DNA of 64,000 bases from Sphingobium sp. BYY-5 (lineage in GTDB: Bacteria; Pseudomonadota; Alphaproteobacteria; Sphingomonadales; Sphingomonadaceae): NCBI RefSeq assembly GCF_022758885.1, contig NZ_JALEBH010000001.1, forward strand, positions 2,294,001-2,358,000. The letters are read 5' to 3'. The notes below the pieces were generated by a model that saw only the letters and a program-made list of their open reading frames with translations, was not told where the DNA came from and did not search any database. A program made the translations under genes and the position numbers. Shown in pieces: positions 53,100 through 61,932 of the stretch. The number at the start of each line of letters is the position of its first letter. The stretch's first letter is position 1.

Positions 53100-53726
53100 A
53101 TGACCGACGAAGGCAAGGCGTTGGAGGGCGCGAAGGACGACAAGACCCCGCGCACCCCCAGGGGCGAACGCACCCGCCGCGCATTGCTGTCGGCGGCGGC
53201 GGCGGAGTTTGGCGAGAAGGGATTCCACGACGGGTCGATCAGCGGCATTACCCGCCGCGCCGGCTGCGCGCTGGGCAGTTTCTACACCTATTTCGATACC
53301 AAGGACGACATCTTCCGCGCGCTCGTCGCCGACATGTCGGGCCAGGTGCGCGACTATGTGGGACCGCGCATCGCGCAGGCGCGCGACGGCATCGACGCCG
53401 AACGCATCGGCCTGCTCAGCTTCCTGGAGTTCGCCCGCACGCACAAGGAAATCTACCGCATCATCGACGAAGCCGAGTTCGTCGATCAGGCCGCCTACCG
53501 CGCCCATTATGAAAATACGGCGACCCGCATGGCCGCGCGCCTGGCGAAGGCGGCGGAGCATGGCGACATGCGCGCGGACGTGGAGGAAGTCCATGCCTGG
53601 GCGATCATGGGCATGAACGTCTTCCTGGGCCTGCGCTACGGCGTCTGGGACGACAGCCGCCCGGCCGAGGAGATAGCGGCGATCGCCAACGCGCTGATCG
53701 AACGGGGGATCGGGAAGCGGGGATAG
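53100..53726 (+). CDS. TetR/AcrR family transcriptional regulator
   Basis: 208 residues. The N-terminal helix-turn-helix (about 30-75) reads ALLSAAAAEFGEKGFHDGSISGITRRAGCALGSFYTYFDTKDDIF, a classic TetR DNA-binding region. The C-terminal ligand domain is larger and variable. It most likely represses the divergent TonB receptor and itself. I chose the ATG at 53100, which has GGAG just ahead; ATG at 53085 is an alternative. Ligand unknown. Confidence 0.93.
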   Translation: MTDEGKALEGAKDDKTPRTPRGERTRRALLSAAAAEFGEKGFHDGSISGITRRAGCALGSFYTYFDTKDDIFRALVADMSGQVRDYVGPRIAQARDGIDAERIGLLSFLEFARTHKEIYRIIDEAEFVDQAAYRAHYENTATRMAARLAKAAEHGDMRADVEEVHAWAIMGMNVFLGLRYGVWDDSRPAEEIAAIANALIERGIGKRG

Positions 53727-53737
53727 GGTCCGCCCCC

Positions 53738-54424
53738 TTATCGGACGTTCAGGCCCAGCTCGCCAAGCAATTGTCCGGCCTGATTGCGCGAAATGGTCGC
53801 GCCCCTGAACAGCCCCGCATCGACCAGTCGCAGGCCGCCCAGATCCGCATTGCGCAAATCCGCGCCCTCGAACCGCGATCCGGCCACATTGGCATCACGC
53901 AGGCTGCAATCATCCAGGATCGTGTGCCGGAAATCGCATTTGCGCAGATCGGCCTGCGAGAAATCGACCTTGCTCACCGCCTGTTTGAGGAAGGAAAAGC
54001 CGACAAGTTTGGCGTTGATAAGCAGGCTCTCCTCGAACCGCAGGTCCAGCGCCCTGGCGTCGGTGAAATCGGCGCCCGTCAATTTCGATCCCGCAAATGC
54101 GGCGGAGGTCAGGACCGTCCGGCGAAAGCTGGCATTGTTGAAATCGCTGCTCACGAATCGCGCTTCGCTCGCGTCGGCCCCGGTGAAATTCGCAAAGGCG
54201 CCCCGGCAGGACTTCCAGACGCTTTCCGAAAGCCTTGCCCCGCTCAGGTCGCTCTTGCGAAGATTGCACCGTTCAAAGACCCATCCCGTCAGGTCCAGGC
54301 CGGACAAATCCGCTTCCTCAAAATCGCAGTCGACCAGCCGGTGCGAGGCGCCGGACAGCCCTTCAACATCGGCACGCGACAGCGTTTTGCCTTCGACCGC
54401 ACGTTCGGAAAACAGATCGTCCAT
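53738..54424 (-). CDS. Pentapeptide-repeat protein
   Basis: About 228 residues built from A(D/N)LXX-type pentapeptides, for example CDFEEADLSGLDL, SDLSGARLSES, ADLRKCDFRHT and ADLRNADLGGLRL, which form a right-handed quadrilateral helix. Qnr, McbG and similar proteins of this kind protect DNA gyrase from quinolones or toxins, but many others have unknown roles. Start at 54424 (MDDLFSERAVEG) is by family likeness; an ATG at 54442 would add six residues. Same strand as metX-metW. Confidence 0.82.
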   Translation of the reverse strand: MDDLFSERAVEGKTLSRADVEGLSGASHRLVDCDFEEADLSGLDLTGWVFERCNLRKSDLSGARLSESVWKSCRGAFANFTGADASEARFVSSDFNNASFRRTVLTSAAFAGSKLTGADFTDARALDLRFEESLLINAKLVGFSFLKQAVSKVDFSQADLRKCDFRHTILDDCSLRDANVAGSRFEGADLRNADLGGLRLVDAGLFRGATISRNQAGQLLGELGLNVR

Positions 54425-54488
54425 TCCCGGCTGGTAGCGCATGTTCGGGGACCGGGCCAGCGCCGCCGATCGGGAAGGGAAGCCGGCT

Positions 54489-55082
54489 CTATTTCCGCAG
54501 CAGGAACACCGCATGTTCGGCGAACAGGTTCGCGTTGGCGTGGGTGGTTTCCCGGTCGCCCTTCAGGAACCATTGGCCCTCGATATGCCAGCCGCGTTCC
54601 TTCACCAGCGCGCGGAAATCGTCGACCGTGACATGGTGGATGTTGAGCGTGTCGTACCAGGTGTCGGGCAACAGCCGCGTCACCGGCATCCGCCCGCCCA
54701 GCATCAGGGACAACCGCCCGCGCCAATGCGCGAAATTGGGGAAGGAGACGAAGGCCTGCCGCCCGATGCGCAGCAATTCCTCCATCACCTGGTCGGGCCG
54801 GCGCGTGGTCTGCAGCGTCTGGCTGAGGATCGCATAGTCGAAGCTGGCGTCGGGATAATAGCTGAGGTCGGTGTCGGCATCACCCTGCACGATGGACAGG
54901 CCGCGCCCGACGGCGGCGGCCACGTTGGACCCGTCAATCTCCAGCCCGCGCGCATCGACCTGCTTGGCGTCGCGCAATGCCGCCATCAGCGCGCCGTCGC
55001 CGCAACCCACGTCCAGCACGCGCGCGCCCTGCCGCACCGTGCGTGCGATCAGGGCCAGGTCCGGCCGCAACGCCTCTCTCAT
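54489..55082 (-). CDS. metW: Methionine biosynthesis protein MetW
   Basis: A 197-residue SAM-methyltransferase-fold protein: [15 protein letters not shown], then GLEIDGSNV and [23 protein letters not shown], the typical MetW run. It partners MetX in homoserine acylation in proteobacteria; its catalytic role is not settled. ATG overlaps the metX stop by four bases. Confidence 0.92.
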   Translation of the reverse strand: MREALRPDLALIARTVRQGARVLDVGCGDGALMAALRDAKQVDARGLEIDGSNVAAAVGRGLSIVQGDADTDLSYYPDASFDYAILSQTLQTTRRPDQVMEELLRIGRQAFVSFPNFAHWRGRLSLMLGGRMPVTRLLPDTWYDTLNIHHVTVDDFRALVKERGWHIEGQWFLKGDRETTHANANLFAEHAVFLLRK

Positions 55083-56215
55083 GCCCGGCCGCCCCGCAGG
55101 AAGCCGTCCACCACCCGGTTGAGTTCGGGGCATTCGAGCAGGAAGGCGTCATGGCCGAAGGGGCTGGACAATTCGACGAAGCTCGCCTGCGCGCCGCTGG
55201 CGTTCAGCGCATGGACGATCACCCGCGATTCCGCCGTGGGATAGAGCCAGTCCGTATCGAAGCTCACCAGGCAGAAGCGCGCGCTGGTCGGGGCGAAGGC
55301 CTTGGCCAGCAATCCGCCATGATCCTCGGCAATGTCGTAATAGTCCATGGCGCGGGTGATATAGAGATAGGAGTTGGCGTCGAACCGCTCGACAAAGCTC
55401 AACCCCTGGTGGCGCAGATAGCTCTCCACCTGGAAATCAGCGTCGAAGCCGAAGGTCTTGGCGTCACGCCCCTGCAACCGCCGCCCGAATTTCTCGGTCA
55501 GCCCCGCTTCGGACAGATAGGTGATGTGCGCCGCCATGCGCGCCACCGCCAGCCCCGCGCTCGGCACCTGCCCATCGGCATAATAATCGCCGCCGCGCCA
55601 GTTGGGATCGGCCATGATCGCCTGCCGCCCGACCTCGTGGAAGGCGATATTCTGCGCGCTGTGCCGCGCCGTAGAAGCGATGACGATGCAGCTTTCGACC
55701 CGATCGGGGAACAGCGTCGGCCAGGTCAGCGCCTGCATCCCGCCCATCGACCCGCCGATGACGGCGCTCAACCGGTCCACGCCCAGATGGTCGAGCAACA
55801 GCGCCTGCGCCCGCACCATGTCGGCGATGGTGAGGACCGGGAAGCGCATGGCGTGCGGCTCTCCGGTGGCGGGATCGATGCTCGCCGGGCCGGAAGAGCC
55901 CATGCAGCTCCCGATGACATTGGAGCAGATGATGAAATGCCGCGCCGGATCGACCGGCTTGCCCTCGCCCACCAGCCGCCACCACCAGCCGGGCTTGCCG
56001 GTGACGGGATGGTCCGACGCGACATATTGGTCGCCGGTCAGCGCATGGCAGATCAGGATGACATTGGATTTGTCCGCATTCATCGCGCCATAGGTTTCAT
56101 AGGCGATGTCGACCGACGCCAGGCTGGCGCCGCTGGACAGGCGCAGCGGGCTGGCGAGGCGGGCCTGACGGCGCAGGCCGAAACGGCTGTCTTCGCTGAT
56201 GGGGACGCTGGCCAT
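55079..56215 (-). CDS. metX: Homoserine O-acetyltransferase
   Basis: 378 residues, alpha/beta-hydrolase fold. The nucleophile elbow is GGSMGGMQ, with partners in DTDWLYP and [20 protein letters not shown] is a family hallmark. It acylates homoserine in methionine synthesis. No SAM riboswitch was recognised upstream. Divergent from the hydroxyacid dehydrogenase gene across about 100 bp containing a short tandem repeat. Confidence 0.95.
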   Translation of the reverse strand: MASVPISEDSRFGLRRQARLASPLRLSSGASLASVDIAYETYGAMNADKSNVILICHALTGDQYVASDHPVTGKPGWWWRLVGEGKPVDPARHFIICSNVIGSCMGSSGPASIDPATGEPHAMRFPVLTIADMVRAQALLLDHLGVDRLSAVIGGSMGGMQALTWPTLFPDRVESCIVIASTARHSAQNIAFHEVGRQAIMADPNWRGGDYYADGQVPSAGLAVARMAAHITYLSEAGLTEKFGRRLQGRDAKTFGFDADFQVESYLRHQGLSFVERFDANSYLYITRAMDYYDIAEDHGGLLAKAFAPTSARFCLVSFDTDWLYPTAESRVIVHALNASGAQASFVELSSPFGHDAFLLECPELNRVVDGFLRGGRA

Positions 56216-56250
56216 GATCGAGTGGGGCTAGGACCATGGCCCCTCCCTGT

Positions 56251-56290
56251 CAATCTGGCCCCGGCAATCTGGCCCCTTCAATCTGGCACA
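56251..56290. repeat. 14-bp tandem repeat, three units
   Basis: CAATCTGGCCCCGG, CAATCTGGCCCCTT and CAATCTGGCACA follow each other at 56251-56290 in the divergent promoter region of metX and the dehydrogenase. Could be repeated protein-binding sites or simple duplication. Confidence 0.75.
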
Positions 56291-56318
56291 GTGGCGACAA
56301 AGCCCCTAGAGGAACCGC

Positions 56319-57269
56319 ATGACCGATGCCCAACGCCCCCCGATCGTCGCCTATGGCCCGCTCTACCCCTATCTGACGCAACAACTGGAGCGGCGTTTCA
56401 CCGTCCATGCCGTGGCGGCCGACGCCGACCTGGCCGCCCTGCCGCCGCCGGTGCGGGAAGCACGGGCGTTGGTGAGCTTCGGATCGGTGGGCGCATCGGC
56501 GGCGGCCATGGACGCGCTGCCCAGGCTGGAGATGATCGGGCTGTTCTCGGTCGGCTATGACAAGGTCGATGTCGACCATGCCCGCGCGAACGGCATTCGC
56601 GTCACCAACACGCCCGACGTACTGACCGACGATGTCGCCGACCTCGCCGTCGGCCTGCTCTACGCCACGATACGCAACATCGCCGCCAACGACCGGATGG
56701 TGCGATCGGGCGCCTGGGCGCGGGGCGGGAAGCCACCCCTGTCCGGCCGGGTCACGGGATCGCGCATCGGCATATTGGGGCTGGGCCGTATCGGCCGGGC
56801 GATCGCGAAGCGGCTGGAGCCGGTGGCGGGCGAAATCCTCTACCACAACCGGCGGGAGGCGGTGGACACGCCCTATCGCTATGTCGCCGACCCGATCGAC
56901 TTCGCGCGGGCCAGCGACGTCCTGATCGTCGCCACATCGGGCGGGCCGGAAGCCGCAAAGCTGGTCGATACGGCGATGCTCGACGCGCTGGGGCCGGAGG
57001 GGGTGATCGTCAACATCAGCCGGGGCGGCGTGATCGACGAAGAGGCGATGGTGGCGGCGCTGGCGGACAAGCGCATCGCCGGCGCGGGGCTGGACGTATT
57101 CGCCCACGAACCGCATGTGCCGGAAGCGCTGCTCACCATGGACCATGTCGTGCTGCAACCCCATCAGGGCAGCGCCACGGTCCACACCCGCAAGGCCATG
57201 GCCGACCTGGTCCTCGCCAATCTGGACGCATGGTTTGCGGGCGAGAAGCTGCTGACGCCGGTGGTGTAG
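56319..57269 (+). CDS. D-isomer specific 2-hydroxyacid dehydrogenase
   Basis: 316 residues. The NAD-binding motif is GILGLGRIGRAIAKRL. The catalytic triad is in place: Arg in NISRGG, Glu in DVFAHEPHVP and His in QPHQGS. It acts on glyoxylate, hydroxypyruvate or related acids; subgroup not decided. Divergent from metX. Confidence 0.93.
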   Translation: MTDAQRPPIVAYGPLYPYLTQQLERRFTVHAVAADADLAALPPPVREARALVSFGSVGASAAAMDALPRLEMIGLFSVGYDKVDVDHARANGIRVTNTPDVLTDDVADLAVGLLYATIRNIAANDRMVRSGAWARGGKPPLSGRVTGSRIGILGLGRIGRAIAKRLEPVAGEILYHNRREAVDTPYRYVADPIDFARASDVLIVATSGGPEAAKLVDTAMLDALGPEGVIVNISRGGVIDEEAMVAALADKRIAGAGLDVFAHEPHVPEALLTMDHVVLQPHQGSATVHTRKAMADLVLANLDAWFAGEKLLTPVV

Positions 57270-57639
57270 GGCGTGGGCAGGTAAATACCGGGTTGTATTG
57301 ATTGGAACCATGCCGATCCGTTCCCCGACGCAGGCCGGGGTCCAGCTCCAGCGTCAGAACTGGACCCCGGCCTGCGCCGGGGAACAAGCAACCGAAGTTG
57401 ATGAGTCATTCTCTACGCAGCTCGGTATAAGTCGCATCACAGAAGAGGGGGGCGGCAGGCCTGCGAGAGCATAAGCTAAACGGCTGTGACTGACCGATTG
57501 TTGCCATTTTTCCCACGTCATGCCGAGTTTAACCCGGCATCCCACTTCTTTCTCAAGCAAAAGCGGGACCCCGGATCAAGCCTGTCCTGAGCCTGTCGAA
57601 GGGTCCGGGGTGACGGTCGTATAAATGGCTGAAGTGTCG
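57270..57639. repeat. REP-rich gap
   Basis: 370 bp without a gene. 57316-57385 holds a TTCCCCGACGCAGGCCGGGG hairpin facing CCCCGGCCTGCGCCGGGGAA. 57516-57617 holds CGTCATGCCGAG... facing ...TCCGGGGTGACG, with a CTGTCCTGAGCCTGTCGAAG centre. At least two families of REP sequence are mixed here. Confidence 0.75.
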
Positions 57640-58119
57640 TTATCGAAACCGTAATTGCTTCAAATGATCTAACGTCCAGCCGTTCAATTCCATCATTCCT
57701 TCAAGGTAACTGGCGAACTGTTCAACGTCGGTGAAAAATTGCGACTCCCGTATCCGTGGCGAACTGGATCCACGTTTGAAAGCGGCGTCGCTCCAATTGG
57801 TCACGAACGCAACTGCGTGAGCATCGGATAACAGGAACGCTGCCAACGCCCGCGCCATGATGTGTTGCACAGCGGGCGGGTATCGCTTGAAGATTGCTTC
57901 AGAGCACAGCCGGGCATATTCACGGCATGACAGGAGTGCGTGGGCTTGGCTGTGACGCAACTCTCCGAAGTCAGTTTGGTAAAACAGTTTCACGGATTCG
58001 GCTTGGCGTTCGGTCGCTGGCATTTCACATGTTGCGTCGGGCAGTGTGAAATTTAGGTGCATACCGAAGTCGTGGCGTTCTGGACTGCCCACGGGCAGGG
58101 CGATTTCGCTCCAATCCAT
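57640..58119 (-). CDS. Hypothetical protein
   Basis: About 159 residues, soluble, no recognised family. Several aromatic and charged stretches (YARLCSEAIFKRYP, FVTNWSDAAFKRG) and no signal peptide. Start at 58119 (MDWSEIALPVG) is the nearest ATG; no clear ribosome-binding site. The G+C content is lower than neighbours and the gene is flanked by REP sequence on one side and the 11-bp element on the other, so it may be an arrival. Its 5' side (58120-58350) has nothing else that I can support. Confidence 0.55.
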   Translation of the reverse strand: MDWSEIALPVGSPERHDFGMHLNFTLPDATCEMPATERQAESVKLFYQTDFGELRHSQAHALLSCREYARLCSEAIFKRYPPAVQHIMARALAAFLLSDAHAVAFVTNWSDAAFKRGSSSPRIRESQFFTDVEQFASYLEGMMELNGWTLDHLKQLRFR

Positions 58120-58353
58120 TATTGCAACTTTCGTCGTTGGAGGGCCGCAGCGTCCGTCGCTGACGGCTTGAACCATTCGCCGTTAGTGCGCCGGTTATCG
58201 TTCCATGCGGCCGAACCCGCCGATATGAACAAATTATACATGCATCCTTGCTCCCATTTTCATGGCCTAACCTACGTGAACAAGGGCAGCAACCGTGCTG
58301 TATGCCTATAACCTACCCGCGCCTGCCACCCTTAGCTATCCATCCGCACATCC

Positions 58354-58628
58354 CCCTTCCAATGTAGGATTTCCTCTGGTTTATCCTGTCGGATGGAACA
58401 GCCTTCTCCCGCTCCCGCCATCCCCCTCTCCCCCAGCCGCGCGTCCGCCCAACTGTCGCGCAGGTGGCGCGTGCGTGGCGCGCTACTGGCGCGTCGGTGT
58501 CGCCCATTCGTCGCGCTGCTGGCGCGTCGCGGTAGCGTTCCTGGCGCGTCCCCGGCGCATTCCTGTCCCGATTTCCGCGAATCGCGCCAAAAAATTTCCC
58601 GGAACGGTGTGAACTTCTGGCTGTGACC
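58354..58628 (+). repeat. 11-bp-periodic dispersed element, copy 3
   Basis: The left block CCTTCCAATGTAGGATTTC starts at 58354 and matches copies 1 and 2. Twelve 11-bp units fill 58443-58574, for example TGTCGCGCAGG, TGGCGCGTGCG, TGGCGCGCTAC, TGGCGCGTCGG, TGGCGCGTCGC and TGGCGCGTCCC. The right block CGGTGTGAACTTCTGG plus CTGTGACC ends at 58628. Unit by unit it aligns with copy 1 but has one extra unit and diverged bases, so it is an old, independent copy. It ends 63 bp before hisC. Confidence 0.85.
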
Positions 58629-58691
58629 TTCGCGAAACCCGGTCGGTCTGGTGCTTTGCCTTTGGCGCGGAAGCCGCTAAAGCCCGCGTCC

Positions 58692-59789
58692 ATGACAAAA
58701 CCTGCTCCCAAGGACTGGATCCTCGGCATTTCGCCTTATGTGCCGGGCAAGTCGGCGGCCGACGATGGCCGTCCTCTCATCAAGCTCAGCGCCAACGAAA
58801 ATCCGCTCGGCACCGGCGCAGCCGCCCGCGCGGCGCTAGTCGCGGCCACCGCCGACCTCGCCACCTATCCCGATCCGGGCGCGGCGAAGCTGCGCGAAGC
58901 GATCGGCGCGGCGCACGGGCTGGACCCGGCGCGGATCATCTACGGCACCGGGTCGGACGAACTGCTGCACATCGCCGCCAGCGCCTATGCCGGGCCGGGC
59001 GATGAGGTGCTCTTCGTCCGCTACGGCTTTTCGGTCTACGACATCGCCGCGCGGCGCGTGGGCGCAACGCCGGTGGAAGCACCGGACAAGGATTATGCGA
59101 CCGATGTGGACGCGCTGCTGGCGGCGGTGACGGAGCGGACCAAGGTCGTTTTCCTCGCCAACCCCAACAACCCGACCGGCACCATGACCAGCCGTGAAGA
59201 GATTGCCCGGCTCCACGCGGGGCTGCGCCCCGACATATTGTTCGTGCTGGATCAGGCCTATGCCGAATATCTAGATGCAGACGAGGATGATGGTGGGCTG
59301 GAACTGGCGAAGACCGCCGCCAACATCTTCGTCACGCGCACCTTCTCGAAAATCTACGGGCTGGCCGCCGAACGGATCGGCTGGGGCTATGCCTGTCAGG
59401 ATGTGATCGACATCCTGCACCGCATCCGCGCGCCGTTCAATGTGACGACGGCGGGCCAGGCGGCGGCGATAGCGGCGATCGGCGACACCGCCTGGGTCGA
59501 ACAGAGCCGGACGCACAATGCCCGCTGGCGCGAATGGCTGGCGGGGGAGATCGCCTCGCTCTCCAATTACGGCCTGCGCGTGGTGCCCAGCAAGACCAAC
59601 TTCCTGCTGATCCTGTTCGACGGCAAGCTGACTGCGGAGGCCGCGATGAAAGGGCTGTGGGACGAAGGCTATGCCACGCGCTGGCTGCCGGGGCAGGGCC
59701 TGCCCAACGGCCTGCGCATCACCATCGGCACCAAGGCGCAGACCCGCGCGGTCGCGAACAAGCTGCGCGCCATGGCGGAGGCGGCCTGA
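58692..59789 (+). CDS. hisC: Histidinol-phosphate aminotransferase
   Basis: A 365-residue PLP enzyme (fold type I). Motifs: [32 protein letters not shown] and the PLP lysine in [17 protein letters not shown]. It makes histidinol phosphate and in some bacteria also aromatic amino acids, which fits its place beside tyrC. ATG at 58692 follows the family; no strong ribosome-binding site is seen. tyrC follows after 4 bp. Confidence 0.94.
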   Translation: MTKPAPKDWILGISPYVPGKSAADDGRPLIKLSANENPLGTGAAARAALVAATADLATYPDPGAAKLREAIGAAHGLDPARIIYGTGSDELLHIAASAYAGPGDEVLFVRYGFSVYDIAARRVGATPVEAPDKDYATDVDALLAAVTERTKVVFLANPNNPTGTMTSREEIARLHAGLRPDILFVLDQAYAEYLDADEDDGGLELAKTAANIFVTRTFSKIYGLAAERIGWGYACQDVIDILHRIRAPFNVTTAGQAAAIAAIGDTAWVEQSRTHNARWREWLAGEIASLSNYGLRVVPSKTNFLLILFDGKLTAEAAMKGLWDEGYATRWLPGQGLPNGLRITIGTKAQTRAVANKLRAMAEAA

Positions 59790-59793
59790 ACCG

Positions 59794-60699
59794 ATGCTGC
59801 CTTTCGCCCGCATCACCATCATCGGCCTGGGGCTGATCGGTTCCTCGCTCGCCCGCGCGATCCGGGCGGAGATGCCGACCGTGCGCGTGACCGGCCATGA
59901 TGCCGATCCGGCGGTGCGGGACATCGCCCGGCGCATCGACCTGTGCGACGATGTGACCGACACGGCGGGCACATCCGTCACGGACGCCGATCTGGTGATA
60001 TTGTGCGTGCCCGTGCGCGCCATGGGCGCGGCGGCAGCGGAGATTGCCGACGACCTGCCGGCCGACGCCATCGTCAGCGATGTCGGATCGTGCAAGGTGG
60101 ATGTGCTGGCGCAGCTCAACGCCGCCCTGCCGGGGCGGACGATCATCCCGGCCCATCCGGTGGCGGGGACGGAGAATAGCGGGCCGGAAGCAGGCTTTGC
60201 CACCCTGTTCAAGGGCCGCTGGTCGATCGTCACCCCGCCCGCCGACGCCGATCCGGTCGCCGTCGAGCGGGTCGCCGAACTGTGGCGGCGCGTGGGCGCC
60301 AATGTCGAGATGATGGACCCGGCGCATCACGACCTGGTGCTGGCGGTGACGAGCCATCTGCCGCACCTCATCGCCTACACCATCGTCGGCACGGCCAGCG
60401 ATCTGGAGAATGTGACCCAGTCCGAAGTCATCAAATATTCGGCGGGCGGCTTTCGCGACTTTACCCGCATCGCCGCGTCGGACCCGACCATGTGGCGCGA
60501 TGTGTTCCTGGCGAACAAGGATGCGGTGCTGGAAATGCTCCAGCGCTTTTCGGAAGATCTGTCCGCGCTCCAGCGGGCGATCCGCTGGAATGACGGCGAC
60601 GCTTTGTTCAACCTCTTCACCCGCACCCGCGCGATCCGCCGGTCGATCATCGAACAGGGGCAGGACGACGCCAAGCCGGACTTCGGCCGGTCGCACTGA
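59794..60699 (+). CDS. tyrC: Prephenate/arogenate dehydrogenase
   Basis: 301 residues. NAD(P)-binding IIGLGLIGSSLARAI at the start, then SDVGSCK and HPVAGTENSGPEAGF, the family active-site region, and HDLVLAVTSHLPHL. It performs the oxidative decarboxylation step to tyrosine; preference for prephenate or arogenate cannot be told. Directly after hisC, and convergent with plsC (3-bp gap). Confidence 0.92.
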   Translation: MLPFARITIIGLGLIGSSLARAIRAEMPTVRVTGHDADPAVRDIARRIDLCDDVTDTAGTSVTDADLVILCVPVRAMGAAAAEIADDLPADAIVSDVGSCKVDVLAQLNAALPGRTIIPAHPVAGTENSGPEAGFATLFKGRWSIVTPPADADPVAVERVAELWRRVGANVEMMDPAHHDLVLAVTSHLPHLIAYTIVGTASDLENVTQSEVIKYSAGGFRDFTRIAASDPTMWRDVFLANKDAVLEMLQRFSEDLSALQRAIRWNDGDALFNLFTRTRAIRRSIIEQGQDDAKPDFGRSH

Positions 60700-60702
60700 G
60701 CG

Positions 60703-61389
60703 TCAGTTCAGGGCGTTGATCGCGGCATGAACCCGCGCCTCGGCATCCTTGCGGTCGAGGCCGACGGGGACGATCTCCCCCACCTTGTAGGTGATGACGC
60801 CGGCGTGCTTCAGGAACTTGCCGCGCGGCGAGACACGGCCGCTGTCCACCGCGATCGGCACCACCGGCAGGCCCAGCAAGCTGTAAAGTCCGGCGAACCC
60901 GGCCTTGAGCGGCGGTGCCTCACCATGCGGCACGCGGGTGCCTTCGGGGAAAAGGCAGACGGCGCGTCCCTGCGCGGACGCCGCCTTGGCCGACACACGC
61001 AGCGCCCGCAATGCGCTGGCCCCTGCGGTGCGCTCGATCGGGATCAGGCCGTAGCGCCGGGCGATCTCCCCCCAGAGCGGAATATCGAGCAATTCGCGCT
61101 TAGCACCGATCGCCGGTCGATCGAACAGGCAAAGCAGATCGATCGTCTCGAACATCGATTCATGTTTGAGGATGTAGAGATATGGTCCCTGCGGCAGGTC
61201 GCCTTCCACCACCACCTTCTGCCCCAGCAGCCAGCGCGCGCTGGCGCGATGGAAGCGGCTCCAGCCGGTGGCGATCCGTTGCACCGACGTGGGCGCGATC
61301 CAGGCGAACAGCAGCGCCGACAGGACGAAGAGCAGGCTGCCGCTGTAGAAGACCAGCATGAACAGAAGGGAGCGGATGGCGGTAATCAT
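60703..61389 (-). CDS. plsC: 1-acyl-sn-glycerol-3-phosphate acyltransferase
   Basis: 228 residues with an N-terminal membrane segment (about 8-30). The acyltransferase motif is KHESMFE, an HX4E variant of the usual HX4D and one that many alphaproteobacterial homologues share; motif III FPEGTR is normal. It forms phosphatidate from lysophosphatidate. 12 bp downstream of the YdcF-like gene on the same strand. Confidence 0.9.
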   Translation of the reverse strand: MITAIRSLLFMLVFYSGSLLFVLSALLFAWIAPTSVQRIATGWSRFHRASARWLLGQKVVVEGDLPQGPYLYILKHESMFETIDLLCLFDRPAIGAKRELLDIPLWGEIARRYGLIPIERTAGASALRALRVSAKAASAQGRAVCLFPEGTRVPHGEAPPLKAGFAGLYSLLGLPVVPIAVDSGRVSPRGKFLKHAGVITYKVGEIVPVGLDRKDAEARVHAAINALN

Positions 61390-61401
61390 AAGAAAAAGCC
61401 G

Positions 61402-61932
61402 TCAGATGCCGATCAGCGCCGCGCCGCGCCGCAGCAGATATTTATTATATTCGCGCAGCAGCATGGTCAGGCTTGGGCGGCTGGGAACGGCGTCATAAAC
61501 CAGCGTGACACGGCCGGGAAGCGCCTGCCGCAGTTCCAGCGCGGAACGGCGCATATGCCAGTCGGTAGTGATGAGCCGCACGGTCTTATAATCGCGCCGC
61601 TCCAGCCAGCGCGCCGTCTCGATCGCATTGGAACGGGTGTCGATCGCCTCGCGGCCCAGCGTGATGCAGCAGGTGAAGAGCTGCTCCGGCGCCTTATATT
61701 GCGCCGCCAGCTCGACCGGACGAACCGCGCGGTCGACGCCCGATATCAGCATCCGCTTGGCCGCGCCGTCCCGCAACAGGGCAATACCGCGGTCGATCCG
61801 CCCCGCCCCGCCGGTCAGCACGACGATGGCGTCGGTCCGGCGACCGTCGAGCGGCTGGGGCAGGAAAATGGCGAACCAGGCAAAACCCAGCATCCAGGCC
61901 AGCAAAGTGACGGCGGCAAAACGGACGATCAT
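61402..61932 (-). CDS. YdcF-like (DUF218) membrane protein
   Basis: 176 residues with one N-terminal membrane helix (about 3-22) and a DUF218 domain: DAIVVLTGGAGRIDRGIALL, KRMLISG, and TTDWHMRRSALELR. DUF218 proteins (YdcF, SanA, ElyC) relate to cell-wall or envelope metabolism; the exact reaction is unknown. Start at 61932 overlaps the ftsX stop by four bases, so it is translated with the division genes. Confidence 0.88.
   Translation of the reverse strand: MIVRFAAVTLLAWMLGFAWFAIFLPQPLDGRRTDAIVVLTGGAGRIDRGIALLRDGAAKRMLISGVDRAVRPVELAAQYKAPEQLFTCCITLGREAIDTRSNAIETARWLERRDYKTVRLITTDWHMRRSALELRQALPGRVTLVYDAVPSRPSLTMLLREYNKYLLRRGAALIGI

Noticed and set aside
56216-56318. SAM riboswitch upstream of metX
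   Set aside because: I looked on the minus strand for the SAM-II layout expected in alphaproteobacteria and found only the 14-bp tandem repeats.
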